Shown piece by piece: positions 52,413-62,112 of a stretch of 64,000 nucleotides of DNA (positions are counted from its first letter, which is position 1; each line of letters begins with the position of its first letter). The stretch covers positions 1 through 64,000 of the forward strand of contig CAZFKP010000014.1 of NCBI GenBank assembly GCA_964518725.1, given 5' to 3'. Under the pieces are notes generated by a model, which ran no database searches, was not told the origin of the DNA, and saw nothing but the letters and a program-made list of their open reading frames with translations. The stretch comes from JANRKF01 sp964518725 (GTDB lineage: Bacteria > Pseudomonadota > Alphaproteobacteria > Rickettsiales > SXRF01). The position numbers were made by a program, and so were the translations under genes.

Positions 52413-53916
52413 ATCCCCCGCCATCCACCCGGGGGTTGAGGATTTCAGGCATCGTTTCGACTCCGGAATGTCACAGCTGGTGTGGACGAGCGTGCCGGCC
52501 GACCTTGATACGCCCGTATCGGCCATGCTGCGGCTGATGCAGGGTGACGCCCCGTGCTTCCTGCTCGAATCCGTGGAAAAAGGCGAAATCCGTGGCCGCT
52601 ATTCGGTCATCGGCCTAATGCCCGACCTGATCTGGCGCGCCCGCGGCAACACGTCGGAAATTTGCCGCCACGACACCGCAGATGCCGCACATTTCGTTCC
52701 TTGCGAGGGCGACACGCTTTCCGCTTTCCGTGCGCTTTACACCGAATCCAGTATCGATATTCCGCCCGAATTGCCGCCGATGGCGTCGGGGCTCGTCGGC
52801 TATATGGGATACGACATGGTGAAGCTGATGGAGCAATTACCCGACACCAAACCCGACCCGATCGGCATTCCCGACAGCTGTTTCATCCGCCCGAAAGTCA
52901 TGGTGATTTTTGATGCCGTCACCGACAAAATTTTTATCGTCACCACCATCTGGGCAGACAAGCACCGCACCGACGCCGGCGCGGCCTACACCGCCGCCAA
53001 GCAGCGGCTACACTACGTGCTCGACCGCTTAAGCGCTCCGGTACCGGTGCCGGGGCATACGGTGCATCACCCGGTGAAGCTTGAGGATTTTAAATCGAAC
53101 ACCACGCGGCGCGATTATGACAACATGATCGATCGCGCCAAAGAACATATCCTCGCCGGGGATATTTTCCAGGTCGTGCTCTCGCAGCGATTTTCAGCCC
53201 CATTTACCCTGCCGCCCTTTTCACTCTACCGGGCATTGCGGCAACTCAACCCATCGCCATTCCTATTCTACCTCAACATGGGTGATTTCCAGCTCGTGGG
53301 TTCCAGCCCGGAAATCCTGGTACGGCTGCGTGACGGCGAAGTGACCATTCGCCCGATTGCCGGCACACGCAAACGCGGGCGTGACCGTGCCGAGGACGAA
53401 CAGCTCGCCAAAGACCTGCTTTCCGACCCCAAGGAACTTTCCGAGCATCTGATGCTGCTCGACCTTGGCCGCAACGATGTCGGCCGCGTCGCAAAAACCG
53501 GCACAGTGAAAACCACCCAGCACATGACCATCGAAAACTACAGCCACGTCATGCACATTGTTTCCAACGTCATCGGTGAACTCGACCCGAAATATGACGC
53601 GCTCTCGGCACTCATCGCCGGATTCCCGGCAGGCACGGTGAGCGGTGCCCCGAAAATCCGCGCCATGGAAATCATCGACGATCTGGAGGCAGAGCGCCGC
53701 AGTTTCTACGCCGGGTGCATCGGTTATTTCTCTGGCAATGGTAATATGGACACCGCCATCACCTTGCGTACCGGCCTCGTCAAGGCCGGGAAACTCTACG
53801 TGCAGGCCGGCGGCGGAATTGTCGCCGAAAGCAACGCCGAGGACGAATACCAGGAATCGCTCAACAAGGCGAAGGCGCTGATGCGCGCCGCCGAAGAAGC
53901 CATAGGGTTTGTATGA
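52399..53916 (+). CDS. trpE: Anthranilate synthase component I
   Basis: 505 residues from ATG 52399. The N-terminal domain (APCFLLESVEKGEIRGRYSVIG) includes the feedback-regulation segment (LLES). The chorismate-binding core has DIFQVVLSQRFSAPF, IRPIAGTRKRGRDRAEDEQL, LLDLGRNDVGRVAKTG and VQAGGGIVAESNAEDEYQES. It makes anthranilate from chorismate with ammonia supplied by TrpG. It overlaps ppiD at its start and trpG at its end (ATGA). Confidence 0.95.
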   Translation: MLPVKSPAIHPGVEDFRHRFDSGMSQLVWTSVPADLDTPVSAMLRLMQGDAPCFLLESVEKGEIRGRYSVIGLMPDLIWRARGNTSEICRHDTADAAHFVPCEGDTLSAFRALYTESSIDIPPELPPMASGLVGYMGYDMVKLMEQLPDTKPDPIGIPDSCFIRPKVMVIFDAVTDKIFIVTTIWADKHRTDAGAAYTAAKQRLHYVLDRLSAPVPVPGHTVHHPVKLEDFKSNTTRRDYDNMIDRAKEHILAGDIFQVVLSQRFSAPFTLPPFSLYRALRQLNPSPFLFYLNMGDFQLVGSSPEILVRLRDGEVTIRPIAGTRKRGRDRAEDEQLAKDLLSDPKELSEHLMLLDLGRNDVGRVAKTGTVKTTQHMTIENYSHVMHIVSNVIGELDPKYDALSALIAGFPAGTVSGAPKIRAMEIIDDLEAERRSFYAGCIGYFSGNGNMDTAITLRTGLVKAGKLYVQAGGGIVAESNAEDEYQESLNKAKALMRAAEEAIGFV

Positions 53917-54485
53917 ACATCATCCTCCTCGATAATTATGACTCCTTCACCTACAACCTCGTCCATTACCTTGGCGAGCTCGGGGCACAGGTGGAAGTGA
54001 TCCGCAATGATGCCATCACCGCCGAGGCGCTGGTCGCAAAAAAACCGCACGGCATTGTGATTTCTCCCGGTCCCGGCACGCCACAAGAGTCGGGAATCTG
54101 CCTCGACCTTATCAAACAAGCTTCCGGTACCATCCCGATTTTTGGCGTCTGCCTCGGCCTGCAGGCCATGGGCGTTGCCTTTGGCGGCAAGGTGATCCGC
54201 GCACCGCAACCGATGCACGGAAAAGTCAGCGCCATCTACCACGAAGGCCGCAGCGTATTCAAAGGCCTGCCGATCCCATTCAACGCCACCCGCTACCACT
54301 CGCTGATCGTCGATCGCGGCAGCCTGCCCGAATGCCTCGAAGTCACCGCCGTCACCGCCGATGACGGGCTGATCATGGGGCTTGCCCATAAAACCCACAA
54401 CACCCACAGCGTGCAGTTCCACCCGGAATCCATCGCCTCCGAACATGGGCACCAACTCATCAAAAACTTCCTGAATGGGTTATGA
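53913..54485 (+). CDS. trpG: Anthranilate synthase component II (glutaminase)
   Basis: 190 residues, class I glutamine amidotransferase: LLDNYDSFTYNLVHYL, ISPGPGTPQESGICLDL, nucleophile Cys in PIFGVCLGLQAMGVAFGG, and the His/Glu pair in VQFHPESIASEHG. Unfused to TrpE or TrpD. Translationally coupled on both sides by 4-bp overlaps. Confidence 0.95.
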   Translation: MNIILLDNYDSFTYNLVHYLGELGAQVEVIRNDAITAEALVAKKPHGIVISPGPGTPQESGICLDLIKQASGTIPIFGVCLGLQAMGVAFGGKVIRAPQPMHGKVSAIYHEGRSVFKGLPIPFNATRYHSLIVDRGSLPECLEVTAVTADDGLIMGLAHKTHNTHSVQFHPESIASEHGHQLIKNFLNGL

Positions 54486-55504
54486 CCGAACCGCTCCCAC
54501 TCGCACTTGGATTGCTGGCCGAGCGGAAAAACCTGCCGCGTGAACTGGCCGAGCGCGTGCTCCAGATCATGATGAATGGCGGCGCCACCCCGGCACAGAT
54601 GGCCGCCATCCTGATGGGACTACGCATCAAAGGCGAAACCGTGGAAGAGATCGTCGCCGGCGCGACCGTGTTACGCGCCAAGGCGGTGAAAATCACCGCA
54701 CCGGAAGGCACCATCGACACGTGCGGCACCGGTGGCGACGGGCGCGGCACGTACAATATCTCCACCGCTACCGCCATCGTGCTCGCTGCTTGTGGCGTGC
54801 CGGTCGCCAAGCATGGCAACCGCTCGGTCTCGTCCAAATCCGGCTCGGCCGATGTGCTGGAAATGCTTGGCGTCAAGCTCGACGCATCCATTCCGGCACT
54901 GGAACAATGCCTGAAGGAGCTTGGCATCACCTTCCTGATGGCGCCGAAATTCCACGCCGCCATGCGCCATGTCGCCCCCATCCGGCAGGAACTTGGGCTG
55001 CGAACCATTTTTAATGTGCTGGGGCCGCTCTCCAACCCGGCAAAACCGGATTTCCAGCTGCTCGGCGTCTACGACAAGGCGCTCACCGAACCGCTCGCCC
55101 ACGTGCTGCGTACCCTCGGCACCAAAGCAGCATGGGTGGTGCATGGGCATGATGGGCTTGATGAACTGACACTCACCGGAAAAAGTTTTGTCAGTGAATT
55201 AAAAGACGGCACGGTGCGGAATTTTGAAGTGTCGCCGGAAGATGCGGGTCTTCCCACCGCCCTGCTGGAGGATCTGAAAGGTGGCGATGCCAGCGCCAAC
55301 GCCAGTGCCCTCGAACACGCGCTGTCGGGCATGGAAAGCGCCTATAAAAACGCGGTGATGTATAATGCCGCCGCCGGGCTGGTGATTGCCGGAAAAAGCG
55401 CCACCCTGCGAGATGGCGCCGCCCGCGCCCGCAGCGCCATTGACGACGGTCATGCCTTCCGCATCCTGAAACAATGGGCAATGTTAAGCCATGCCAGCGC
55501 CTAG
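54482..55504 (+). CDS. trpD: Anthranilate phosphoribosyltransferase
   Basis: 340 residues. PRPP/anthranilate motifs: DTCGTGGDGRGTYNIST, KHGNRSVSSKSGSADVLEML, FHAAMRHVAPIRQELGLRT, and VHGHDGLDELTLT. It catalyses the second step of tryptophan synthesis. The operon stops here; trpC, which normally follows in alphaproteobacteria, is replaced by an unknown gene and a tRNA-associated repeat patch. Confidence 0.95.
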   Translation: MTEPLPLALGLLAERKNLPRELAERVLQIMMNGGATPAQMAAILMGLRIKGETVEEIVAGATVLRAKAVKITAPEGTIDTCGTGGDGRGTYNISTATAIVLAACGVPVAKHGNRSVSSKSGSADVLEMLGVKLDASIPALEQCLKELGITFLMAPKFHAAMRHVAPIRQELGLRTIFNVLGPLSNPAKPDFQLLGVYDKALTEPLAHVLRTLGTKAAWVVHGHDGLDELTLTGKSFVSELKDGTVRNFEVSPEDAGLPTALLEDLKGGDASANASALEHALSGMESAYKNAVMYNAAAGLVIAGKSATLRDGAARARSAIDDGHAFRILKQWAMLSHASA

Positions 55505-55596
55505 CTAGGCACCCATTGTAATAAAACCTTAACACACGTTAGTTGGAATGTGCATTATAGTGGAATCCGCTGTTCCCAATATAGATGGAGCTTTTT

Positions 55597-56847
55597 ATGA
55601 CTGAAACCATCGATCAGAAATACATCGCTGCCTTTGAAGGCATCCTCACCGCCGATGAGTTGGCACGGGCGGCAACCGAGCCAGGTGAATTTTCCCGTGA
55701 CCTGCCTCCGCTGAAACACGTCCCCGGGCTGGTGCGCCATACCATCGGGTGGTTGCCTGAGAACGCAAAATTAGGTCTTATTGCCAGTGGAGTAAAGGCC
55801 GCCGACAAACAAGGTCGCAACCTGAGCGATGTAGTGGGTAACGTGTTTGATCCCACAACGCATAAATCCTACCAAAATCAACCGGACACCGATGATAAAC
55901 AGGACTACACCACCAAGTTAAATTACCAGAGTTTTGTGCTGTCAGACGACGGCAACAAACTTCAACGCACCAGCGCACAGCAGATAAGCGAACTGTTCCC
56001 CAAGGGCGAGAAAGATTCATGGCCGACGTTGGTGCTGGTTTCCAATAGCAACCTCGCATCACCGCAACTGTTCTTCGATAGTTTTCAGGCGGCACAGCAA
56101 GTGATCCCCGCGGTCACTGACACCGCCGATAATATCGTGGTCACAGGCGCCTATTTCAGTCAGCGCCACCTGCACGCCAATGCGCTCGATACCCAGACAC
56201 GTTACCGCGAGCTTGGCCTTAACCCACAAAGCATGGAGAAATTATCTCCTGCCGCTGAAATACAGGCCTACCAGCTACTCGACCTGCTGCTGGAACGCGA
56301 TGCCAGTGGCGCAGTCATGACGGCAGACAATAAACCCGTCCTACGCGCCGATGCCGCCGAAGTGCTGAAACACGTCGTAGGCTATGGCTACAGCGCCGCG
56401 CACATGACCAATAAAGATGCATTTCGCGCCCTCCGCGACGTGCTGACCAGCGGTGATGTACAGGTACAGGTGCGCGAGGATGGCGAACTGATCACGCGAG
56501 AGGCATCCGCTGCCGACGCCACCCGGCTGATTTCCAATGCACGACTGATAGGTGTGGCCGGACTCGACGCCATGGCGATCGGGCAGGAAAAAGGCATGCC
56601 CAGAGAAGTAGACTTCGTTTCCCCCAATGATTTTTCAATGTCACTCAACGGGCCGAAATTTTTCAACGCCCCGAATGTCATTGCGCTCTCACCGAAAGGG
56701 GTGGATGGACGAACCATCGGGGATGCTATCGGTGGCCATGCCCAAGCAACCTATGTTGAAGCCCTACTCGGTAGCACCAACAGCGCCCAACGGGAGCAAG
56801 CGCAAGCCAAACTGAACAGCACGGGCGTCGGAATTGGTGGGGGGTGA
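55597..56847 (+). CDS. Unknown protein ending in a tRNA-derived repeat
   Basis: 416 residues from ATG 55597 (TGGAG upstream). No signal peptide, membrane helix or recognised family. It appears globular alpha/beta, for example WPTLVLVSNSNLASPQLFFD, ADNIVVTGAYFSQRHLHANA, EIQAYQLLDLLLERDASG and FFNAPNVIALSPKGVDGRT. The last residues (GVGIGGG) and stop codon are encoded by a copy of the 3' end of the tRNA-Ile gene that lies 160 bp downstream, so the C-terminus may be a recombination product. Position and lack of homology mark it as accessory, inserted after trpD. Confidence 0.65.
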   Translation: MTETIDQKYIAAFEGILTADELARAATEPGEFSRDLPPLKHVPGLVRHTIGWLPENAKLGLIASGVKAADKQGRNLSDVVGNVFDPTTHKSYQNQPDTDDKQDYTTKLNYQSFVLSDDGNKLQRTSAQQISELFPKGEKDSWPTLVLVSNSNLASPQLFFDSFQAAQQVIPAVTDTADNIVVTGAYFSQRHLHANALDTQTRYRELGLNPQSMEKLSPAAEIQAYQLLDLLLERDASGAVMTADNKPVLRADAAEVLKHVVGYGYSAAHMTNKDAFRALRDVLTSGDVQVQVREDGELITREASAADATRLISNARLIGVAGLDAMAIGQEKGMPREVDFVSPNDFSMSLNGPKFFNAPNVIALSPKGVDGRTIGDAIGGHAQATYVEALLGSTNSAQREQAQAKLNSTGVGIGGG

Positions 56848-56849
56848 GG
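56835..56849 (+). repeat. Direct repeat copy of the tRNA-Ile 3' end (att-like)
   Basis: TGGTGGGGGGTGAGG is identical to 56996-57010, the 3' terminus of the tRNA gene (CCA, discriminator, acceptor and start of the T-arm on the minus strand). Weaker similarity continues about ten more bases. Duplication of a tRNA 3' end is typical of site-specific integration. Confidence 0.6.
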
Positions 56850-56859
56850 AAATTGATTC

Positions 56860-56998
56860 GCGTTGTTTTAACAACGCTCACCCTGCGGGCGTTTGCGTAA
56901 TGCAAACGTCCACCGCCCTTCCGGGTCGGCGTGAACCTTGTTCTGCGTCCCTCACAACCACTACCCAGCCCCGGGGTTTACCCGGGGCTGGGTAGTGG
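56860..56998. repeat. Palindrome-rich segment between the tRNA-end repeats
   Basis: Three inverted repeats follow each other: GCGTTGTT/AACAACGC (56860-56877), CGTTTGC/GCAAACG (56890-56908), and an 18-bp perfect palindrome arm pair at 56958-56975 and 56981-56998 with loop GTTTA. The last one includes the tRNA CCA. Outer arms GTCCCTCAC (56947-56955) and GTGAGGGAC (57005-57013) extend the stem into the tRNA T-arm. No open reading frame. Confidence 0.6.
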
Positions 56999-57071
56999 TG
57001 GGGGGTGAGGGACTTGAACCCACGACCAAGGCGTTATGAGCGCCCTGCTCTAACCGCTGAGCTAACCCCCC
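56996..57071 (-). tRNA. tRNA-Ile2 (CAU) / possibly tRNA-Met
   Basis: A 76-nt minus-strand tRNA with encoded CCA. Acceptor GGGGGGT/ACCCCCC, D-arm GCTCAGCGGTTAGAGC, anticodon stem GGGCG/CGCCT-like around CTCATAA (anticodon CAT), T-loop GGTTCAAGTCC. The body GGTTAGAGCAG-CTCATAA-TTGGTCG resembles bacterial tRNA-Ile2, whose C34 becomes lysidine, more than elongator tRNA-Met. The identity call is by resemblance. Confidence 0.85.
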
Positions 57072-57385
57072 GTTATTATATATCAATGGGTTGCAGGTTT
57101 CACGGTTGACCGTTTCACCCCACAAACACGCATTTTAGGACACAATTTAGGACACACTACCAGCATTCTATACTGATTCAATGACCTTATAGGAAGCGTA
57201 CCAGCATTTTTACAACATAAGTAAGCATCTTAAGGGCGGTGGTGGGTAAACTTGATCGGCAAAGGTTAGCAGCTTGGTTTTCAACTATTTTTGCTTAAAA
57301 TCAGCTATTCCCACTATTTTACTTGAAATCGGCCTTCTCATAAGCTAATCACCTACCCCTCAAACGACAAACCAGCGAGCATGTT
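57072..57385. other. Non-coding gap upstream of rpmE with a short direct repeat
   Basis: This 314-bp gap has no convincing ORF. It holds a tandem repeat of TTTAGGACACA (57134-57144 and 57146-57156). A weak promoter-like TTGAAA-17-TAATCA lies ahead of rpmE. Similar repeats sometimes mark old integration sites beside tRNA genes, but no integrase fragment is seen. Confidence 0.4.
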
Positions 57386-57655
57386 ATGAAACAAGGCATT
57401 CACCCGGAATATCACAAAATCTTCGTCCAGATGTCGGATGGCTTCAAATATGAAAGCCGCTCCACCTGGGGCAAAGAAGGCGATACGATGATCCTTGACG
57501 TCGATCCGAAAACTCACCCGGCATGGGTCGGCGGCATCAACCTGCGTAAAACCGGGCAGATGGAAAAATTCGCCAACAAGTTCGGCAGCTTCGGCGCAGT
57601 CAAAACGTCAGCACAACAAAGCGATAAAAAAGAAGACAAAAAAGACAGCAACTAG
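57386..57655 (+). CDS. rpmE: 50S ribosomal protein L31
   Basis: 89 residues, beginning MKQGIHPEYHKIFVQMSDG, with SRSTWGKEGDTMILDVDP and THPAWVGG, the alphaproteobacterial L31 pattern. The zinc-ribbon Cys residues of the E. coli type are absent, so it is the metal-free form. The tail is Lys/Asp-rich. L31 bridges the 50S and 30S subunits. It is followed 5 bp later by the acyltransferase gene. Confidence 0.93.
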   Translation: MKQGIHPEYHKIFVQMSDGFKYESRSTWGKEGDTMILDVDPKTHPAWVGGINLRKTGQMEKFANKFGSFGAVKTSAQQSDKKEDKKDSN

Positions 57656-57660
57656 TTGCT

Positions 57661-59595
57661 GTGGCGCCCTCGCTTCAATATCGCAAAGATATTGATGGGC
57701 TGCGAGCGGTTGCAATTGTCTCGGTACTCCTCCACCACCTGCACGATGCCTGGATGCCCGGCGGCTACCTTGGCGTTGATATTTTCTTCGTCATTTCCGG
57801 CTACCTCCTGGGCAGCCTGTTGCTTACAGAACTGAACCAGACCGGGCGCATTGATTTCGTCGGATTCTACCTGCGGCGCATCCGTCGGATTCTGCCCGCA
57901 AGCCTCCTGGTTACGGCCTCTGCCCTTGCATTCGGCATAATCGTGCTTCAACCCGATCCGCTGATACATCTCGGAAAGTCGGTGACAGCAAATCTCCTTT
58001 TCTACTCCAACTATTTTTTTGCCCTCCAGCGCGATGATTATTTCGCCGCCCAAAAAGAAACCTACCCACTGCTCCATAGTTGGTCATTATCGGTGGAAGA
58101 ACAATTCTACATTCTGCTGCCCGCATTCCTGCTCCTCTGCTTTCAATACAAAAAGTCCCTTACCGCCGCCCTCACTATCCTGATTATATCCTCTCTCGCC
58201 TTCCAGTTCTGGATCGAACAGTCGCGCCCGGAAGCAGCCTTCTTCTGGCTTCCCTCGCGCTTCTGGGAGCTAGCCATCGGCGTGCTGGTTGCGGCACGCC
58301 CGATAGCGGGTTGTTCCCAGCGCGGCACAGCAGAGTTGGCTAGCCTGCTCTGCACGGCAGCATTGGCGGCGGCCTTTATCCTTGGCGCCGAACAAAACGC
58401 CCTGCTGCAAGTAAGTGCCCTGATCGCCTGCCTGGCTACCGCAGGCCTCATCAATATCGGAGCGACGACGACCACAACCATTCACCGCCTGCTTTCACAC
58501 CGCCTCCCCGTGGGCATCGGGCTTATTTCTTATTCGCTCTATCTCTGGCACTGGCCGCTACTGGAATATTGGCAACACATGACCAAGACAACTCCGCCAG
58601 CCGAGCAACTTGCTGCCTATAGCGTTCTGTGCGTCGCCCTGGCATGGGCAACATGGAAATGGGTGGAGCAGCCCTGCAGGAACCGGGCGATGGTGCCAAC
58701 CAGACGCCTGCTGGTAATGCTCGCAGCAACGCTTTTGATAGTCGGTGCCATCACGTGGCGGGTCACACGCGATGGCCTGCCTGAACGCCTTCAAACCACC
58801 TTTGCCAACGATAAAACGCGCCACATCCTTACCCGTCAGGGCACATGTTTTATCAGCAAGAATCAGGGTTTTAAGGATATCGCCGAGGAATGCATTGATA
58901 CTAAGAAAGGCGCGCTTAACGTACTGCTCTACGGTGATAGCTATGCCGCATATTACTACCCCGGCTTGAAGAAAATTGTGGGAACAACAAACAATATTCA
59001 CCTATCACAAATTACAGCGAGTGGTTGCTCACCCTACTGGGATTTCAGCACCGGAAACAGGCCTAATTGCATCGACTTCAACCGCAAAGTCGTAGGACTG
59101 ATTAATACGAACAAGTTCGACGTGGTGCTGGTCACCGGCAACTGGTCGTCGGCCAAGGGCACAAGCACTGAAGAACGCGTCGAACTCTTATACCAACTGC
59201 TGTCGAATACCCGCGCCGACAAAACGGAAGTGTTGGTGCTTGGTCAGGCCGTTGGCTACCAACAAGACCTAACCGACACCGAGCCACTCCAGACCAAGGG
59301 GTTCATGTGGGTTCACCAGCTCCTGTTTGATGCGGATATTCCACAACCAACGCCACAGGAAACAACACCTGTCATCAATGCCATGATCGCACAAAAACTG
59401 GCGGGATCACGCTTCCGCTTTGTGGATACGCAGACAGCGCTCTGCAGTGAACGGCGCTGCCTGTACATGACCCCGGACGGACAACTCCTAAGCACCGACA
59501 AAGGACACCTGACCGAAGCCGGCGCCGCTTACATCGTCGGCAAAACAGTGCTGCCGCTATTACAGGAAAAACAACGGGCAACTCGCAAACACTAG
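57661..59595 (+). CDS. Acyltransferase 3 / SGNH fusion (OafA/YrhL type)
   Basis: 644 residues from GTG 57661. Residues 1-370 are the ten-helix AT3 membrane domain with YRKDIDGLRAVAIVSVLLHH, GGYLGVDIFFVISGYLL, FYLRRIRRILPA and LHSWSLSVEEQFYIL. An extra helix follows, then a periplasmic SGNH esterase-like domain starting with block I LNVLLYGDSYAAYYYPG and ending DKGHLTEAGAAYI (Asp-x-x-His). AT3-SGNH proteins move acetyl groups to O-antigen, lipooligosaccharide or peptidoglycan. No O-antigen cluster is adjacent, so the target is unknown. Convergent overlap of 4 bp with the next gene. Confidence 0.88.
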   Translation: MAPSLQYRKDIDGLRAVAIVSVLLHHLHDAWMPGGYLGVDIFFVISGYLLGSLLLTELNQTGRIDFVGFYLRRIRRILPASLLVTASALAFGIIVLQPDPLIHLGKSVTANLLFYSNYFFALQRDDYFAAQKETYPLLHSWSLSVEEQFYILLPAFLLLCFQYKKSLTAALTILIISSLAFQFWIEQSRPEAAFFWLPSRFWELAIGVLVAARPIAGCSQRGTAELASLLCTAALAAAFILGAEQNALLQVSALIACLATAGLINIGATTTTTIHRLLSHRLPVGIGLISYSLYLWHWPLLEYWQHMTKTTPPAEQLAAYSVLCVALAWATWKWVEQPCRNRAMVPTRRLLVMLAATLLIVGAITWRVTRDGLPERLQTTFANDKTRHILTRQGTCFISKNQGFKDIAEECIDTKKGALNVLLYGDSYAAYYYPGLKKIVGTTNNIHLSQITASGCSPYWDFSTGNRPNCIDFNRKVVGLINTNKFDVVLVTGNWSSAKGTSTEERVELLYQLLSNTRADKTEVLVLGQAVGYQQDLTDTEPLQTKGFMWVHQLLFDADIPQPTPQETTPVINAMIAQKLAGSRFRFVDTQTALCSERRCLYMTPDGQLLSTDKGHLTEAGAAYIVGKTVLPLLQEKQRATRKH

Positions 59596-59876
59596 GCGGT
59601 TCTTACCTTGCACAGCCCCTCGAGCAGCGCCTTGCGTAGCAGGTAGGTGTTGAGGGCTTTTTCGAGCTCCGGCCAGGAAAGGCCGTGCTCGCCGTCGAAT
59701 TGTTCGCTGGCAATCTTAAACACCGCCATCGCTTCTTCATCGGTAATTTTTGGCAGATCCGATTGCTCGCAGATAAAATGAACATCCTCAATGTGCCAGA
59801 GGCTGTCGACGAAGTAGCCGGAATTCCTCAACAATTCCCTCGCCGCCTCAATCATTTTTGTGGAATGTGTGGTCAT
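59592..59876 (-). CDS. Unknown small protein
   Basis: 94 residues from ATG 59876, preferred over an in-frame start 12 codons upstream. Acidic, helical, soluble: MTTHSTKMIEAARELLRNSG, then SLWHIEDVHFICEQSD and LSWPELEKALNTYLLRKALL. A single Cys pair far apart. No known family. Divergent from dnaK across a 217-bp AT-rich region. Confidence 0.55.
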   Translation of the reverse strand: MTTHSTKMIEAARELLRNSGYFVDSLWHIEDVHFICEQSDLPKITDEEAMAVFKIASEQFDGEHGLSWPELEKALNTYLLRKALLEGLCKVRTA

Positions 59877-59982
59877 AATGTTAGTTATTTCCCCCGAAAT
59901 AATAATGTACAATCATTAATGAAGGTTAATAGCTAATAAATAGTTAAATTTTTAATCTTTGCGTGAATTATTTTGGGAGCCC

Positions 59983-60010
59983 TTGAAATACAAAATGGCG
60001 GGATTATATC
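59983..60010 (+). promoter_or_regulatory. Candidate dnaK promoter
   Basis: TTGAAA (59983-59988, within CTTGAAA) and TATATC (60005-60010) are separated by 16 bp, about 85 bp before the dnaK ATG. CTTGAAA is also the -35 box of heat-shock sigma-32 promoters, but the matching CCCCAT-type -10 is not clear. Confidence 0.45.
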
Positions 60011-60093
60011 ACCCTCATCCCCAAAACGTAACCGATCCCACGTCAGAAGGTTCTGAAGCGGGCGGATTATGATAGAAACATCAAGGAGTCACT

Positions 60094-62040
<1,947 letters not shown>

Positions 62041-62048
62041 TTAGTGCT

Positions 62049-62108
62049 AGTGTGAGCGCGAGTGTGAGTGTAAAAGCTCATATTCGTTCTCACACTTACG
62101 CTTACACT
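62049..62108 (+). other. Long stem-loop between dnaK and dnaJ
   Basis: 20-base arms at 62049-62068 and 62089-62108 pair with one mismatch and a few G-U pairs around a 20-base loop. The right arm ends 4 bases before the dnaJ ATG, where no Shine-Dalgarno is visible. It could be a processing site, an attenuator or a translation gate; it has no T-tract. Confidence 0.6.
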
Positions 62109-62112
62109 TCCT

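Noticed and set aside
56958..56998. Ordinary Rho-independent terminator for tRNA-Ile
   Set aside because: The stem is long and GC-rich but no T-run follows on the tRNA strand, and the stem includes the CCA itself.
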